Shown here: positions 10,973-22,400 of the stretch, piece by piece
Layout: the number at the start of each line of letters is the position of its first letter
Position numbering within the stretch: the stretch's first letter is position 1
DNA from: Lenisia limosa
Taxonomy: Eukaryota; Breviatea
Assembly: GCA_001655205.1 (NCBI GenBank)
Contig: LPNZ01009289.1
Span: 1 to 38,597, forward strand
Length of the DNA stretch: 38,597 nt
Reading direction: 5' to 3'
Position numbers and translations under genes: made by a program
Notes under the pieces: generated by a model
What the model saw: the letters and a program-made list of their open reading frames with translations, nothing else
Told to the model about the DNA's origin: nothing
Databases searched by the model: none

Positions 10973-13900
10973 GTGTCGATGGCGTCCTCATATTTCCGAC
11001 GCAGCTGGTTGAGCTCCTTACTAAATTGGGTCAAACGTGTGACCAAGATGATCTCTCTGTCAGTTTTCTTCCAATAAAAATACAAATAAAAGCGAAATGA
11101 TAAGTTGCAGATTTCGGCGGATGTGTCGGTCAAGACTTAACATGAACACTGTATGATACAAAGCTCACTGTCGACCCAGATTCATGACTGTGAGATGGTG
11201 CTCAAGGTCTCTTCGTTTCATAAGAGAGAGCTGGAAGATGAATGACCGAGCTGATATGATAATTTCCCATTACAATTACCTTAAAAATACAAACACCACC
11301 CTGTTATTCTCACCTCTTCAACGGATTTGTTCGCAATATTGATGACATTCTTCTTCTTCCGTCTAATAGTGTCAAAATGGTATGTGAAAACGGGATTTTG
11401 TCGGATTTCCACCAAAAAGACAACACACTATCATAACCAGAATAGCCCGAGCCGCCCCTCACCTCCTTCGCGGAGCTGCAACAAAAGTACCACCATCCAT
11501 ATCATCAAGGTCATTGTCCTGGACTGGTGTTTGGACAAAGGTTGCCCCATCAAACTCATCTTCAGCGGCTATTGGGTTACCACTCATGTCGAGCTAAGGT
11601 CGTGAATAACAAAGGTTGGGCTTGGGAGTTTGAGTGGCTCAATGTAATAGTAATATGTCGGTCAAAAAGCAACCAGCCAAATATTGAATAAAAAAACGAC
11701 AATATCCCTGGTCCAATGAATACCATTTATGTAGTTTGGGTTCATTCACTTAAATGAGGAAAGGTCAGCATGTCATCCCCCCCCCCAACAGTGCCTTCAT
11801 CAAAGCCATCATCATCTTCATTGTTGTTGACGAGAAGTGTGGCCTCGTCATAATCTCCAACAGCTCCCTTTTTGTCGTCATAATCACCAACAAGAACTGT
11901 TTTGTCTTCATAATCCCCGACAAGAACTGTTTTATCATCATAATCCCCCGGGGCAAGTGTGCTATCGTCATAGTCAGCTTTTGTCTGCACAAGAACGGTG
12001 GAATCCGAATAATCAATGTCCTAAGAAGTAAACGGGTAGTACCCCAAGTCTACTGTGTTATAAGAATATAAAGGAGAAGTGCTAAGGTAACGATTAGTGG
12101 TATTGCTTGGCCTCACCTTCGGGCTCAAAACTTGGGTAGTTTCATATGCCGTATCGCAGGTAGTCATCTTTGGTTTGGCCTTGATTGTGGAGCCATCACA
12201 ATCAGTGAAGGAACCTATACGTGTGATAATTCTTCTTTTTTCAGGCTCAAAGACAAGAAAAATTACCAAAACATATCCCCGTCCACAAAACACTGGTGCT
12301 TTTTTGGATAAATTGGTGCTTTTTTTNNNNNNNNNNNNNNNNNNNNNNNNNNNNNNNNNNNNNNNNNNNNNNNNNNNNNNNNNNNNNNNNNNNNNNNNNN
12401 NNNNNNNNNNNNNNNNNNNNNNNNNNNNNNNNNNNNNNNNNNNNNNNNNNNNNNNNNNNNNNNNTTTGAGGACACGGGGGAGGAAGAAACTTGAGGTGTA
12501 ACGTATTCTGAAAGGTACGGTGTGTTTGAGCTGGCAGGGGAGTATGTGGGAGTTGTTGCTGAATTGGAGGGCGCCGTCGTATGGACACTTGGTCTTCGCG
12601 GCAGTGGAGGCTGGGGAGGGGGGGGGGAGAGAGNNNNNNNNNNNNNNNNNNNNNNNNNNNNNNNNNNNNNNNNNNNNNNNNNNNNNNNNNNNNNNNNNNN
12701 NNNNNNNNNNNNNNNNNNNNNNNNNNNNNNNNNNNNNNNNNNNNNNNNNNNNNNNNNNNNNNNNNNNNNNNNNNNNNNNNNAAAGCAAGGTGAAATATGG
12801 TACGCATCACAGAGGTTCAGAAAAGACAAAAAAAAATATCATCTTTGTTACTCCAGTTTCCTTTATTATCCGCATACAGCAGGGGTTTCCAGCTGGTCTA
12901 ACAAAGCAACTTGTGACGGACGTGGTGGTAGAGGCGGAGTAGGTGCAGCAGTATATGCTTTCCAATACCCATGTTTAGCCAATTCATACGCTTCAGAGCT
13001 ATCCTCTACAGAGCATCAAATGGCAGTATCATAAATGATACAATTCAGAAGGGTTACAACACCGTCCCGTCACTATTCAACTTCAACAGAATTAATATTA
13101 CATCAAAATTATGGAAAGAAAGTAAAATCATATTATATATTTGGTATTTAGAAAAATTATTAAGATTTCAGGAACCTACCTGGCGTAATACAGAGATCAA
13201 TACTTAAATTCTTGGCATTATTGATGCACTCCACGAAAATGGGCAGAATTGACACTCGATCATTGAGGGTTAAGTGGGGGGACTGCAGGATAATCTGAAA
13301 GGTATTAGTGCTTCAACTACATGTCATAGCTATGTGGAATTTTGAAAATGTGTTAAAAATATATATAACTAGTATCTCGATATGTACATATTATTATAAT
13401 AATACTATATAAATACTATACATATGAAGATTTCACATTTCACTCACCCCAACAAAACAGGGTAGTAGCAGAGAGCTTGCCATACCAAAGTCCTATTGAG
13501 GCGGCCCAGAAGCGGCTGAGGAGTTGAGCGTCTCAGTGCCGTGGCAAGAGGGGGCGGCGGTGGCGTACACAGCTGTTTAAGTGTTAATCAAAAGTACAAT
13601 GAAAAATGGAAGGAGTAGGGTTAGATTGTGGTTAACATCAAATTTTGAGAAGTTTGTTCTGATATTGAAATACAATTTTGGGGAAGTTGGGGAAACCCAG
13701 AATATTACACGGTTGTCTCGTATTAATCACCAATTAGCCTAAAAAGACAAACGTACATAGAAAACAACCAGTTCACCTCCAAGAGCAGCTCCACGAAGCT
13801 GACCTCAGCCGATGGCAGGTTACGCCAAGGCCACGGCTGGATCGTCTTCGAATTTGACCTACAAGGTAACGTTGAATTAGGGTAGGCATCAAACAAATAC

Positions 13901-16237
13901 TTGCAATGTGGTACCTCGTCTATTCCATGATGTACACACCATATGGTATCATTTAATATCATACGATAGGACCAAACACGCACCTTGCAAGTTCCTCTGA
14001 CAATTGGGACGCCTGTGAGAGAAGTTCGTCACGAATTGAATCTTTAGCATGCTGAAGGGTTGAGCTTCAAATGAGACATATAAAAACGACTTGAAAATAT
14101 GGGAAATTATAAAATTTAGAAGGAACAAAAATCTCATCAAATAATGAGACTGAATGAGATTTCCATTGTATTTAAAATAGCCATGATAAGCATGGTACCA
14201 ACCTCGGGCATTACTTGAAGCATTTTGAATAGTCCTTTTAGCGACTTCCTTAATTCAGGCAATGACGACGGTAGTGCCACCTGCTATGTAATATGGGTAA
14301 TGACGACGGTAGTGCCACCTGCTATGTAATATGGATAATTCTAACATGTTTGCAGCGTAAAACCACCACCAGTTCTGGAACATTTTCAAATGCATTACTA
14401 CATGAAGCCATTATTAGTCTAACTATCTCCTATACAGTCTGGCCAAAGCATCCCCTCAAACCACCCCCGGCTTCGCTGCTCCCCCCTTCCAGAAAGAACC
14501 CCTCCTTTTGGGAGTCTGTGATGAATGAAACAGAACTGGAGGGCAGCGGTGTAACAAAGTACAATATTATTAGGTTATCACGAAACGAATCATGTTAATC
14601 ATGCTTCATGGTGCAACTCAAACCTTGCCAAGGCTCTCATCGATAACCGACTGCACCACTGCAATTTGCTAAAGTGTAAAAAAATAAAACAAAACCCTAA
14701 AACTGTGTTATAGCTTTTATTTTCGCCTACAAAGACTGGTTAGAAAGAAACAGCAATAAAACCCCTGGAATAAATTTGAGACGCCCACCGCATCCGATCC
14801 CACCACCCCCCACCTTATTTGCTTCAGCCACAATTTCGATCCTGTCACTGAAAGCCGACTTGACAGCAAGTTTGGCAGATCGTCTCGCCTTCCGAGCTCT
14901 TGACAGCTAACGTGGGTGAGCATGTTGATATGATAGCTAACGTGGGTGAGCATGTTGATATGAGAGTGGGCATGTTAATATCGTTTTAACTTGGTGCTTT
15001 TGGCTGGTTGCTGAACGAAATATTGGACTTGATACTATGTACAAATATGTTTTTGTTTCGTTTACCTCTGGGGACTTTGACTTGTCGTCAGGGAACCGAG
15101 CGAGAGACCTACCATTGTAAAAAAAAAACACGCACTGTAAAAGGATAACTGCTGAGATTAAAAAACCAGCACTTCCACCTACAGCTCCTCAATGGACTTT
15201 GTTCGCAAGTCTTGGCTGGACCGTTGGATCCTTGTTTCGGTCTGAAAAGATGAAAATGCTGCTATTGCTTCACAGCATATTCTGACTGGTCAAAGGTTTC
15301 ATGAAACGAACAACAAATCCTGCCTTTACAAATGTTGAAGCCATGGGATGTATCGCAACTATCATTATGATAAATTGTTCACAATTTTATGACACATTCA
15401 AGAATAGTCCTTCAAGTTCATTCACCATCCGCATTATAATCTAGAACTACAGGGGCAATCCCACCTTTGGAAACTGGACTTTACAGAGCCGAAGAACGCG
15501 CTGGCATGACTCCAGGGACTCAAGACGCTTCATCAGAATGGCCCTCTCCCCCTCCCGTCGCTTTCGATCCGCCTTGTTCAGCTGCAAAACATTAGAAAGT
15601 CGCCCAGTAAACCTCATGTATCTGCAATCATCATAAACTTAGGATTCAGCAGACAAAGAGTGCCAAGTAAGCCGCCATTACTGTGGCTGGTTGCCAATTG
15701 GTATTCATTCGATTCTTTCTAATATATTTAATCTACCTTCTCTTTTCCAAAATACCCCTCATACTGGGCCACAGAGGGCGTTTTCAACAGGCTAAATTGT
15801 GAGAATAAAGAATAAGGGGGCGAGGGATTATAACACATAATCCTTCTTTACTCGAATCTATGGCATACGAAAACAGGAACAACCAAAGTATTTAGGCCAA
15901 GAAAAAATTCCAAAAGAGTCGCACCTCCAAAAGAATTCGGTTTGTTTGAATATTTTCCGTAGCTGCTTGGATAGCGTTCTCCACCTTCAAGGTTAAATAT
16001 GGAGGAAGCGCTGTAATTCCTGTCAAAAGTTGAACTAAAAAGAGCCAAACAAACGCCAACATAATGCTCTTCTTGCGAGGGACTACATTCTTCACCAAGT
16101 GTTTGCAGCTGTGTGATCTTCTTTTTTGGCACATCTGCGTCGGTGTCCAAAAGGCGTTCAGGCAGATCATATTTATGGACGTGCGTGAGAATGACAAATG
16201 CAACCTGGGATCTGAGCCGCTTCGAAGTATTATTAAG
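10973..16237 (-). CDS. unrecognised coiled-coil, proline-rich protein with acidic Thr repeats
   Basis: Exons in transcript order: 16096-16237, 15925-16019, 15765-15791 (or 15737-15791), 15465-15581, 15183-15241, 15066-15108, 14814-14906, 14624-14668, 14203-14280, 13984-14051, 13777-13858, 13486-13572, 13180-13294, 12878-13005, a Pro/Ser/Thr exon between two N-gaps (about 12470-12633), 12117-12214, 11790-12020, 11463-11593, 11314-11362, 11176-11230, 10973-11054. Nearly all phases agree. In order it encodes an N-terminal part (LPPYLTLKVENAI), basic coiled coil (NKADRKRREGERAILMKRLE), helices (RDELLSQASQLSEEL, NDRVSILPIFVECINNAK), SH3-ligand-like PPLPPRPS and PPLPRRPS, acidic Thr repeats, a nuclear-localisation-like RRRRKKK, and a C-terminal helix (KELNQLRRKYEDAID) entering an N-gap. 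The stop is not seen. The tail faintly recalls the SARAH end of Hippo-type kinases, but no kinase motif exists here. Family unknown; probably a cytoskeletal or signalling scaffold, by inference only. Confidence 0.6.
11790..12020 (-). repeat. acidic Thr-centred decapeptide repeats within one exon
   Basis: This 77-codon exon holds about six tandem 10-residue units: ADYDDSTLAP, GDYDDKTVLV, GDYEDKTVLV, GDYDDKKGAV, GDYDEATLLV, flanked by DIDYSDSTVLV and DGFDEGT. The next exon continues the theme with DEFDGATFV and DDMDGGTFV. The DNA is correspondingly periodic at 30 bp. The pattern D-[YF]-[DE]-x-x-T-[VLF]-[LV] suggests clustered phosphothreonine docking sites, as in the acidic linkers of MST/Ste20 kinases that recruit MOB1; that role is inferred. 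Confidence 0.75.
12287..12326. repeat. minisatellite unit CTGGTGCTTTTTTGG at an N-gap
   Basis: Two copies of a roughly 22-bp unit (CTGGTGCTTTTTTGGATAAA, then TTGGTGCTTTTTT) run into the N-gap 12327-12464. A related array borders another gap at 32968-33011. Confidence 0.7.
14261..14334. repeat. 38-bp tandem duplication covering an exon start and its acceptor
   Basis: Copies begin AATGACGACGGTAGTGCCAC at 14261 and 14299. On the minus strand the first copy contains the 5' end of exon 14203-14280 and its acceptor (CATAGCAG). The second copy lies in the upstream intron and so supplies a duplicate acceptor. Confidence 0.9.
14905..14963. repeat. 30-bp tandem duplication at a splice acceptor
   Basis: Copies begin AGCTAACGTGGGTGAGCATG at 14905 and 14935. 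On the minus strand each contains the ...CCACGTTAG acceptor used by exon 14814-14906, so that exon has two tandem acceptors. Confidence 0.9.
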
Positions 16238-16470
16238 CTATATTAAAGTTAAAGAGCATAAGGAAGGCTTCCAAACCACTTGTGTTGAGACTTCAGCAGT
16301 GAAAATAGGAGGTGATTTCACCTTGTACATCCTTCTTCTGTTTTCTATACTAAAATGAAATTATATGAAAAAGCCAAGGAAAACAAACATTTTGGATGTT
16401 AAGGTAATCCGGTCGCGCAATATTCCTGCAATATGTGGTTTTATTGAACCTCTCTCCCCCTCTCCCAGTG
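16238..16470. promoter_or_regulatory. probable shared upstream region of two head-to-head genes
   Basis: The minus coiled-coil gene and the plus nuclease-helicase gene have their first recognised exons 233 bp apart, pointing away from each other. Both first exons are preceded by acceptor-like sequence (CTCTCCCCCTCTCCCAG at 16452-16468 on plus, CTTTAATATAG on minus). Short non-coding leader exons may therefore exist, and the true promoter could be elsewhere. No TATA or initiator element could be assigned. Confidence 0.25.
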
Positions 16471-19400
16471 ATGACTCCACGGGACCTCACGAGCGCCCTT
16501 GAGGGTGTTAGAATAGATGAGAATGCCCCTTCAAATGACGACTACAAGTTCTCACCCTCTTCTATAGCCTTCTTCTTTACACACCATTGCTACAGAAAGG
16601 TTCTTTTAGATTGCAAACGATCAAATCAAGGCAAACGAACAGGTTTGAATGAATACCTCGTTGAGTTCTTCCCCTTTTATCCGTGACATTGACATGGGTA
16701 ACCCGCAGATTCAAGCGCTAAATTTCCACAAATCTTCTGTAACATTACTAGAAAAATCCCCTATCCAGGAGCTCTTTGACAAAGGCAACGATTTTGAAGA
16801 CCGAGTATGGGGGCAATCTTATGTAATGATAGAATATAACCCATTGCAATTTCTTTATGTTCCAGCTTGAGCGAGACTTGATAGCCTCCGGACACCTTTT
16901 GGACCAAAATGGACGTACGGCCTGCGCCAATCGACTTAGGTGAGGGAACTGGGGTGATCATTGTTTGATTACCATTTTGTTCCAAATCTGTACACTATAT
17001 TTTTTTGACAGCTCGAAACATTTATTATTGTATTCTGGATATCTTCAAAGTTTAATAGTTTTAGCAATCTGGTTGAGACATTTCTGGAAGGCGACAAGGA
17101 TGAAATGTGGATCCGTGGCGTGTGGTTTGGTCCCCCCGGAAAAGTGGGTTTGGTCCCCGGAAAAGAGGGTTTTGGTCTTTGTTGAAGCCGATTTTTTGTA
17201 AAGGTCTTTTCACCTTTTGTAGAAGAAAACGGCTATAGTGGACTGGAGTGAGGTTCTGCCCTGCATAAACAGTAACGTACAGTTTGACTTCATCAAGGCT
17301 ATTAGGTGATAATTTTGTAGATAATCATGTCACAATTGGATTCTCGGAACTTAATAATAGCAGTTAGCTCCTCTGCCAATCACGCGGCAGTTATCAGTAC
17401 TTACACACTTTAGGAAGGGGTCGAAGGTAGTCCTTGAGATTATTGACGCGAAGGCAGCTGATCACCCCAAGGCCTATCACAGAGCCCAGGTTAGCATATC
17501 AGAGATGTACATTATATCGTATGTACTATGTGCGATACGTTTTATCAATCAACACCTCTTTCCTTCACTGTACCGTTTGTTTATAAATTCATTGGATATG
17601 GTTGGCTTGATGCATTCCTTAGCAATGGCTTGTGTAATGGCCTGATTCAGATACCATGTTCATATCTTGTTTTTCTTTCATCATGACAGGTTGCAATGTA
17701 CGCTGAGATTATGGCAGCGGTGATATCTTATGAGCAAAGCAAGAAAAGGATGGTCAATGTGGAACCATCCCTTTACGGAGGAGTGTGGTGCCTCAAGCAC
17801 AGCAAAGATAATTACCATGTATGACGAGAAGTAGTTTTCGAAGTTTGAATTTGTTTCCTCCAGTCTTCTGGCCAACCAAATAGAGATAATAAAAACGATT
17901 CAAAAGCTGTCAATGGCCACAGCTATTTATGCGATGTGTATCAAACCATGGATACCACATAGAAATTGCATTATTGTCCAATTTTGCATCGATGATAGCA
18001 GTGTTTTCTTTTTGATTTATGATATAATGTAGTATGCAGTGTGACTTTATAACACACTGATCTATTCAGAGATTCCTTTTAGCGCCAATGGTGGTCACTA
18101 TCCACCAAGTCCTTCAAAATCTTCAGGAGAAAGTCGGCCAAGTTGGTGTGGGAATGCTATGGCAAATTTACTTCATTTCGAAAAAAGGGGAAAGTTACTT
18201 GGGCAAGCAAAGAGTTTACCAAATCCAGACGTGACATTCATGTGACATTTTTTGGGCTCCGTGCAATTAATTTTTTGAAGAAATTAATTGACAAAATTTG
18301 AAATTAAAGTGTCGAAAATGGAGTTTCCATGACAATAGGTCTCACTTCAAATTCGGCAATTAATTTTTCAATTAATTGCACAGAGCTGTAGAAATTTAAC
18401 ACATTTTACAGTTTTGTGTTTTGAATCAACGGTGGGTACTGACTGTCTCAAATGTTTTTTTTTGTTCAGAGATATTGATCAATTCAAATGATCAGTCGTC
18501 TATTTCTTTCTTTGATCGGGTTTACTAAATGATAATTTAGAGTGGTGATACATTGTTGAATATACCAGGGCCCTTATCAACTTCGTGTTACTCATGTGAA
18601 AAGGTTGATGCATGTCGGGCTATGGTATGTGGGTAAAGCTAGAGGCTTTCAGTGTTGCCGAATATGAAACTTTAATAGCTGTTTAATTATTTAAGGCAGT
18701 ACGGCAAGTTTCTGTTGAGTCTCTTCCCGCTTTGAGTCTTGAGGTACTGGACGTTTTGTGTATATGCTCGTGGTCCTAAACCCTGTCGTCAATTCGAACT
18801 ATTGCCGTTAATTCAATTTTTTGTGACTGTCTCTTTTTCATGTTCCTGTCAATTTCACAACAGTTTAACTCGTAAAAATGGACATAGTATGAGAAAATGC
18901 GAGCTTAAACTGAAAAAAAAACTGAGCGAGCGTGGCGCTTAAAAAAATTAAATTTTCGCGATAAAGTTAGCTGATCTTGCACAAAAAAAAAATTGAACGG
19001 TTACTTTTTTTCTTTGTTTCCTTTCATAAACAAATAAGTGTAAATATCTCAGAAATATATTACTGTTTTGAAGGGGAATAGCTGATTTGGCGACAGTAAA
19101 TCATTAACGACATAATTTTGGAATATAATTTTATTTTATATATTTCACGGATTTATATGCAGTCAGACTTTCTATGACACAGAGGACCACAAAGATTCAC
19201 TTTTAGGATGCTGCAACCGCTGTAGGCCTCGAGTCCAAATATCGCAAGAAGGGACAGACGGGCATGGAGGTATTTAATCCTTTGTTATGCTACATTGTTG
19301 ATACTGTTTTGGCATATTGTGGTGAAGCTTCACTTTATTTGAACTAACGTTCAAGGCAATGAGTTACCTTGTTCATGCCGAAAGACCCCAAGCAAGTCTC

Positions 19401-22400
19401 AAAACAGACCCCTCTCATGAAGATGTGATAATGGCTGTTGCTATTCTGCAGCGCACTTTAGGCTTCATTGTATGCTGGTTACCAGTAGTTATTCCAAATT
19501 AATAATATTGTTTTCTGATGTTTAAAATGATGCTTTTTTGATCTTGATGACTTTTAGTGTTTCTCACCGTGTTGCGCTTTTTGTATGCGTAGTTGTCTTG
19601 GGTCTTTTCTGTAACATATTTGTTTTTCCAGATTTTTTTATCAATGAAGCAAGGACTATTGGCCGTTTGATTTCGTAACAACCGTTTTAGCCTGAGATGG
19701 GTCATACACCAGTCAATAGCAGGTTTGTCCAGCCCTCAGAGCTCATCATCGACTCAGTTGCAAAAATAGAGAACGGTACGTGGTACCCGTCTGATTAGTA
19801 ATATGCTTAGTATTTATATTCATATATTTCAGGATATCATGATATGTACATCAATATAATTATACATAATGATATAGCCATATGTGTATTTTTTTGGATA
19901 TTTGTTTGTACAACTAAACAATCGATCCCTCTTAGATACACACAGCTAATATAATTATAGCTAAATATTATTTCGTTATATTACTGCTTTTGACATCGTA
20001 GCCACCCTCATTGGAATCAGCCTACACAATGATCTATACACCAATAACCTTCGCGCCTGGAGCTGGATGTAGGTCAATGAGGGGTTTTCTGGCTAAATTA
20101 GACTTCATCTATTGGACATCTTTTTTAATGGAGTGATCAATCCTACTCTTAGGAAATGAAGTTATGGTCTAGTCACACATAGTCTCTTATGTATCAAATG
20201 CCAAAAAGGGTTGTCGTCAGGGATTGGTAATGATGTGAAAAGCCGTCACACAATGTTACTCACCTTGTCGTTTCAAGATAACCCACCTAGATCCCGCGAT
20301 ACAAACATTCCTGGAAGAACCCATCGTCAAAATGGTCATGTTGCGTATCGCCCTTCAAAAAAACAGGTGAATTATTTTGTATATTTATGAAGATAAATCA
20401 TGGGAAGATAAATCATGGGACAGATAAAGCATGGGAAAGTAAATATCGATATATGATATTAATGTTAACGCTATCACATCCACAATTCTGAAGTTTTCAG
20501 TCCATCGAAGTGTCTCAGTATTTGATCAAGAGTCTTGCTGACATTTTACTCGCTCATTCGTCCGTGCAGCACCGGTTGCTCATTGTCACTGAAAGTGGGT
20601 ACTTAAATCATCAAAAGATTCTCATGGATGACCAACATCAACTTTGGTGATTATTAATCACACTTTTGTTCCCAGAACACTAATCATGGGTTTTACACCA
20701 TTAAAATCTTAAAAGCTAGCTTGGTTTCCATTTGTCGATCTTGCGAATCACTTCAAAATAGCTGGCTTATGATCCCATGCTTTTTCTAATTCCCAAAGAT
20801 AAGCTGCAAACAAACCTGCTAGTCAACACAATTCTCAGTGTTCTTGAGTGCTCCAATTCTGCTCAGGTTCGCATATTTTTTGCTTCAGTTATGTTTATAT
20901 CTTTTCACTTTCAGATTTTTAATAGTTTTTCTCTTGTATTAACCTATTTCGTCTTCATCCCCAAGCTTGTCGATGACTGTGTGCTGGTACTGGCCAATTT
21001 GGTGTCTGACGGACGTGGGGTCAATAGCCGCACTATGGACGTTGAGTTTGCCATCGGCCAGCATTGCACTGCTGTAAGAAGATTGGGTGTTGGGTAAAGG
21101 AGTCACAGTAAATTTGATCTTTTGACATTTCCCCCAAAATCCTTTGAATTTTGAAACACCGCTTGATTAACCAACATACAATCACTCTGAGCAACACTTG
21201 CCTATTGTCACATTCGATAGCCAATGTTGTGCGACGTAATGCAGCTCAAAAAAGCGTTCCGTTGCAACAGGCCTGGTCCTAATACCATTCAAGATATTCT
21301 TGAAGGCCTTCCTCGTTTGTTGGGTATTTTAACCAGTTATTTCTGTGTTCGTGTCCAGCCCATAAAAAATTGTTCATTTCATTCACCATTCCTGAAATTA
21401 GTTTGTAAAAAGTATTTAATTAGTGCTACTTTAAATCCTGCAGCCCCAATGTGCACCGCCAGACCAGCTTGCCTATCAGTGGACAACAACATTCAAAAGG
21501 AGGTAGGTTCATCATCAGATCAATGGTCCAAAGGGATTTGGCTCTAACCCCATGCATAAAGGTATAAAAAGTGATTTGATTTTGGATGTTAATCAGCTTG
21601 TTTGTAGACAATGGAATGCTTCGACACCGTTTTTTAAATGCCATCTACGGTTTCTTACTTACACTTATAGACAGAACTGCTTGATGCACTCCAAATGAAA
21701 TCGCAGACCATCTACGACGTCTTCAAATTCTTGTCGTCAAAGTGTTCAGAATCCCTTGTCAACTTCGCCCCCGTCCCTATCATCCCAAAAACAGCAACGT
21801 TAGTACTGTTCAACATTATCCTCAATCATCTCAGAGACTTGAAATCACCTTTTATTTGAGGACATTTCACTTAGTGATTGAAAACTTCAATGTTGTGAAT
21901 GCAACTTATGAAATATTGTAATACATTATCCTGATATTTTTTCAGATTATTTATCTTCTTAGACTTCCACCATCACTTCAGCTACTCTACCAAGTGGAAG
22001 ATGTTGAGGTAGTGCGGATTGCCTCTTTGAAATCTGCATGTTCAACATTGCCTCACACCTTAGTTTGCCACTGAAGCCAAACAGTGCAGAGAATCCCGGC
22101 TCAAAAGCCTACAGGATCCCAATGCCACTTCCCTTCCGATTGTCATCAAAGACTATAATGCACCGTGTGAGGTAGGACTGTTAACGCTCTTTGTTCACCT
22201 GCTAGATTCCATTGACCGAAGGCACAAGGTCGCAGCTCTTCGCCTTCTTTGGCCCAACATTCCTTGCCACGCCAATCACACACACCGACGACTCCAACCT
22301 GATCTTCGGTTCATATGCCGATTTGGACCCACGAGGTCGGTGGAGACTTTCATAGTACCAGCGAATTCAAAAATGAATAAAACAAACCATAATGTATGTA

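Larger units (their letters stand above)
16471..19469 (+). other. nuclease part of the fusion gene
   Basis: Exons 16471-16642, 16752-16804, 16866-16939, 17223-17305, 17414-17489, 17690-17818, 18083-18145, 18696-18743, 19207-19269, 19356-19469. It opens with FSPSSIAFFFTHHCYRKVLL, matching the SPSDLxxFLxCPxRxYLD start of RecB-like nucleases. QELFDKGNDFEDRV follows, like the conserved (R/K)GxxFE helix. The core is VVLEIIDAKAADHPKAYHRA then QVAMYAEI: the D-A-K of motif III, and a Q-x3-Y motif two helical turns on. The acidic residue of motif II is probably the Asp in QFDFIKAI. The step from 16939 to 17223 does not keep phase, so a short exon there is missing. Confidence 0.8.

Noticed and set aside
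10973-11230. C-terminal SARAH domain and therefore a Hippo/MST kinase
   Set aside because: KELNQLRRKYEDAID and the acidic Thr linker are suggestive, but the helix spacing differs from SARAH and no HRD, DFG or VAIK motif was found anywhere in the gene.
12021-13034. Long open frames on both strands at 12.0-13.0 kb and similar ones at 33.0, 36.5, 37.6 and 38.0 kb
   Set aside because: Most of their length is N-run; only short flanking pieces are real sequence.
14405-14560. Extra minus exon of the coiled-coil gene
   Set aside because: All three frames are partly open and Gly/Ser-rich, and none connects in phase with 14624-14668 and 14203-14280.
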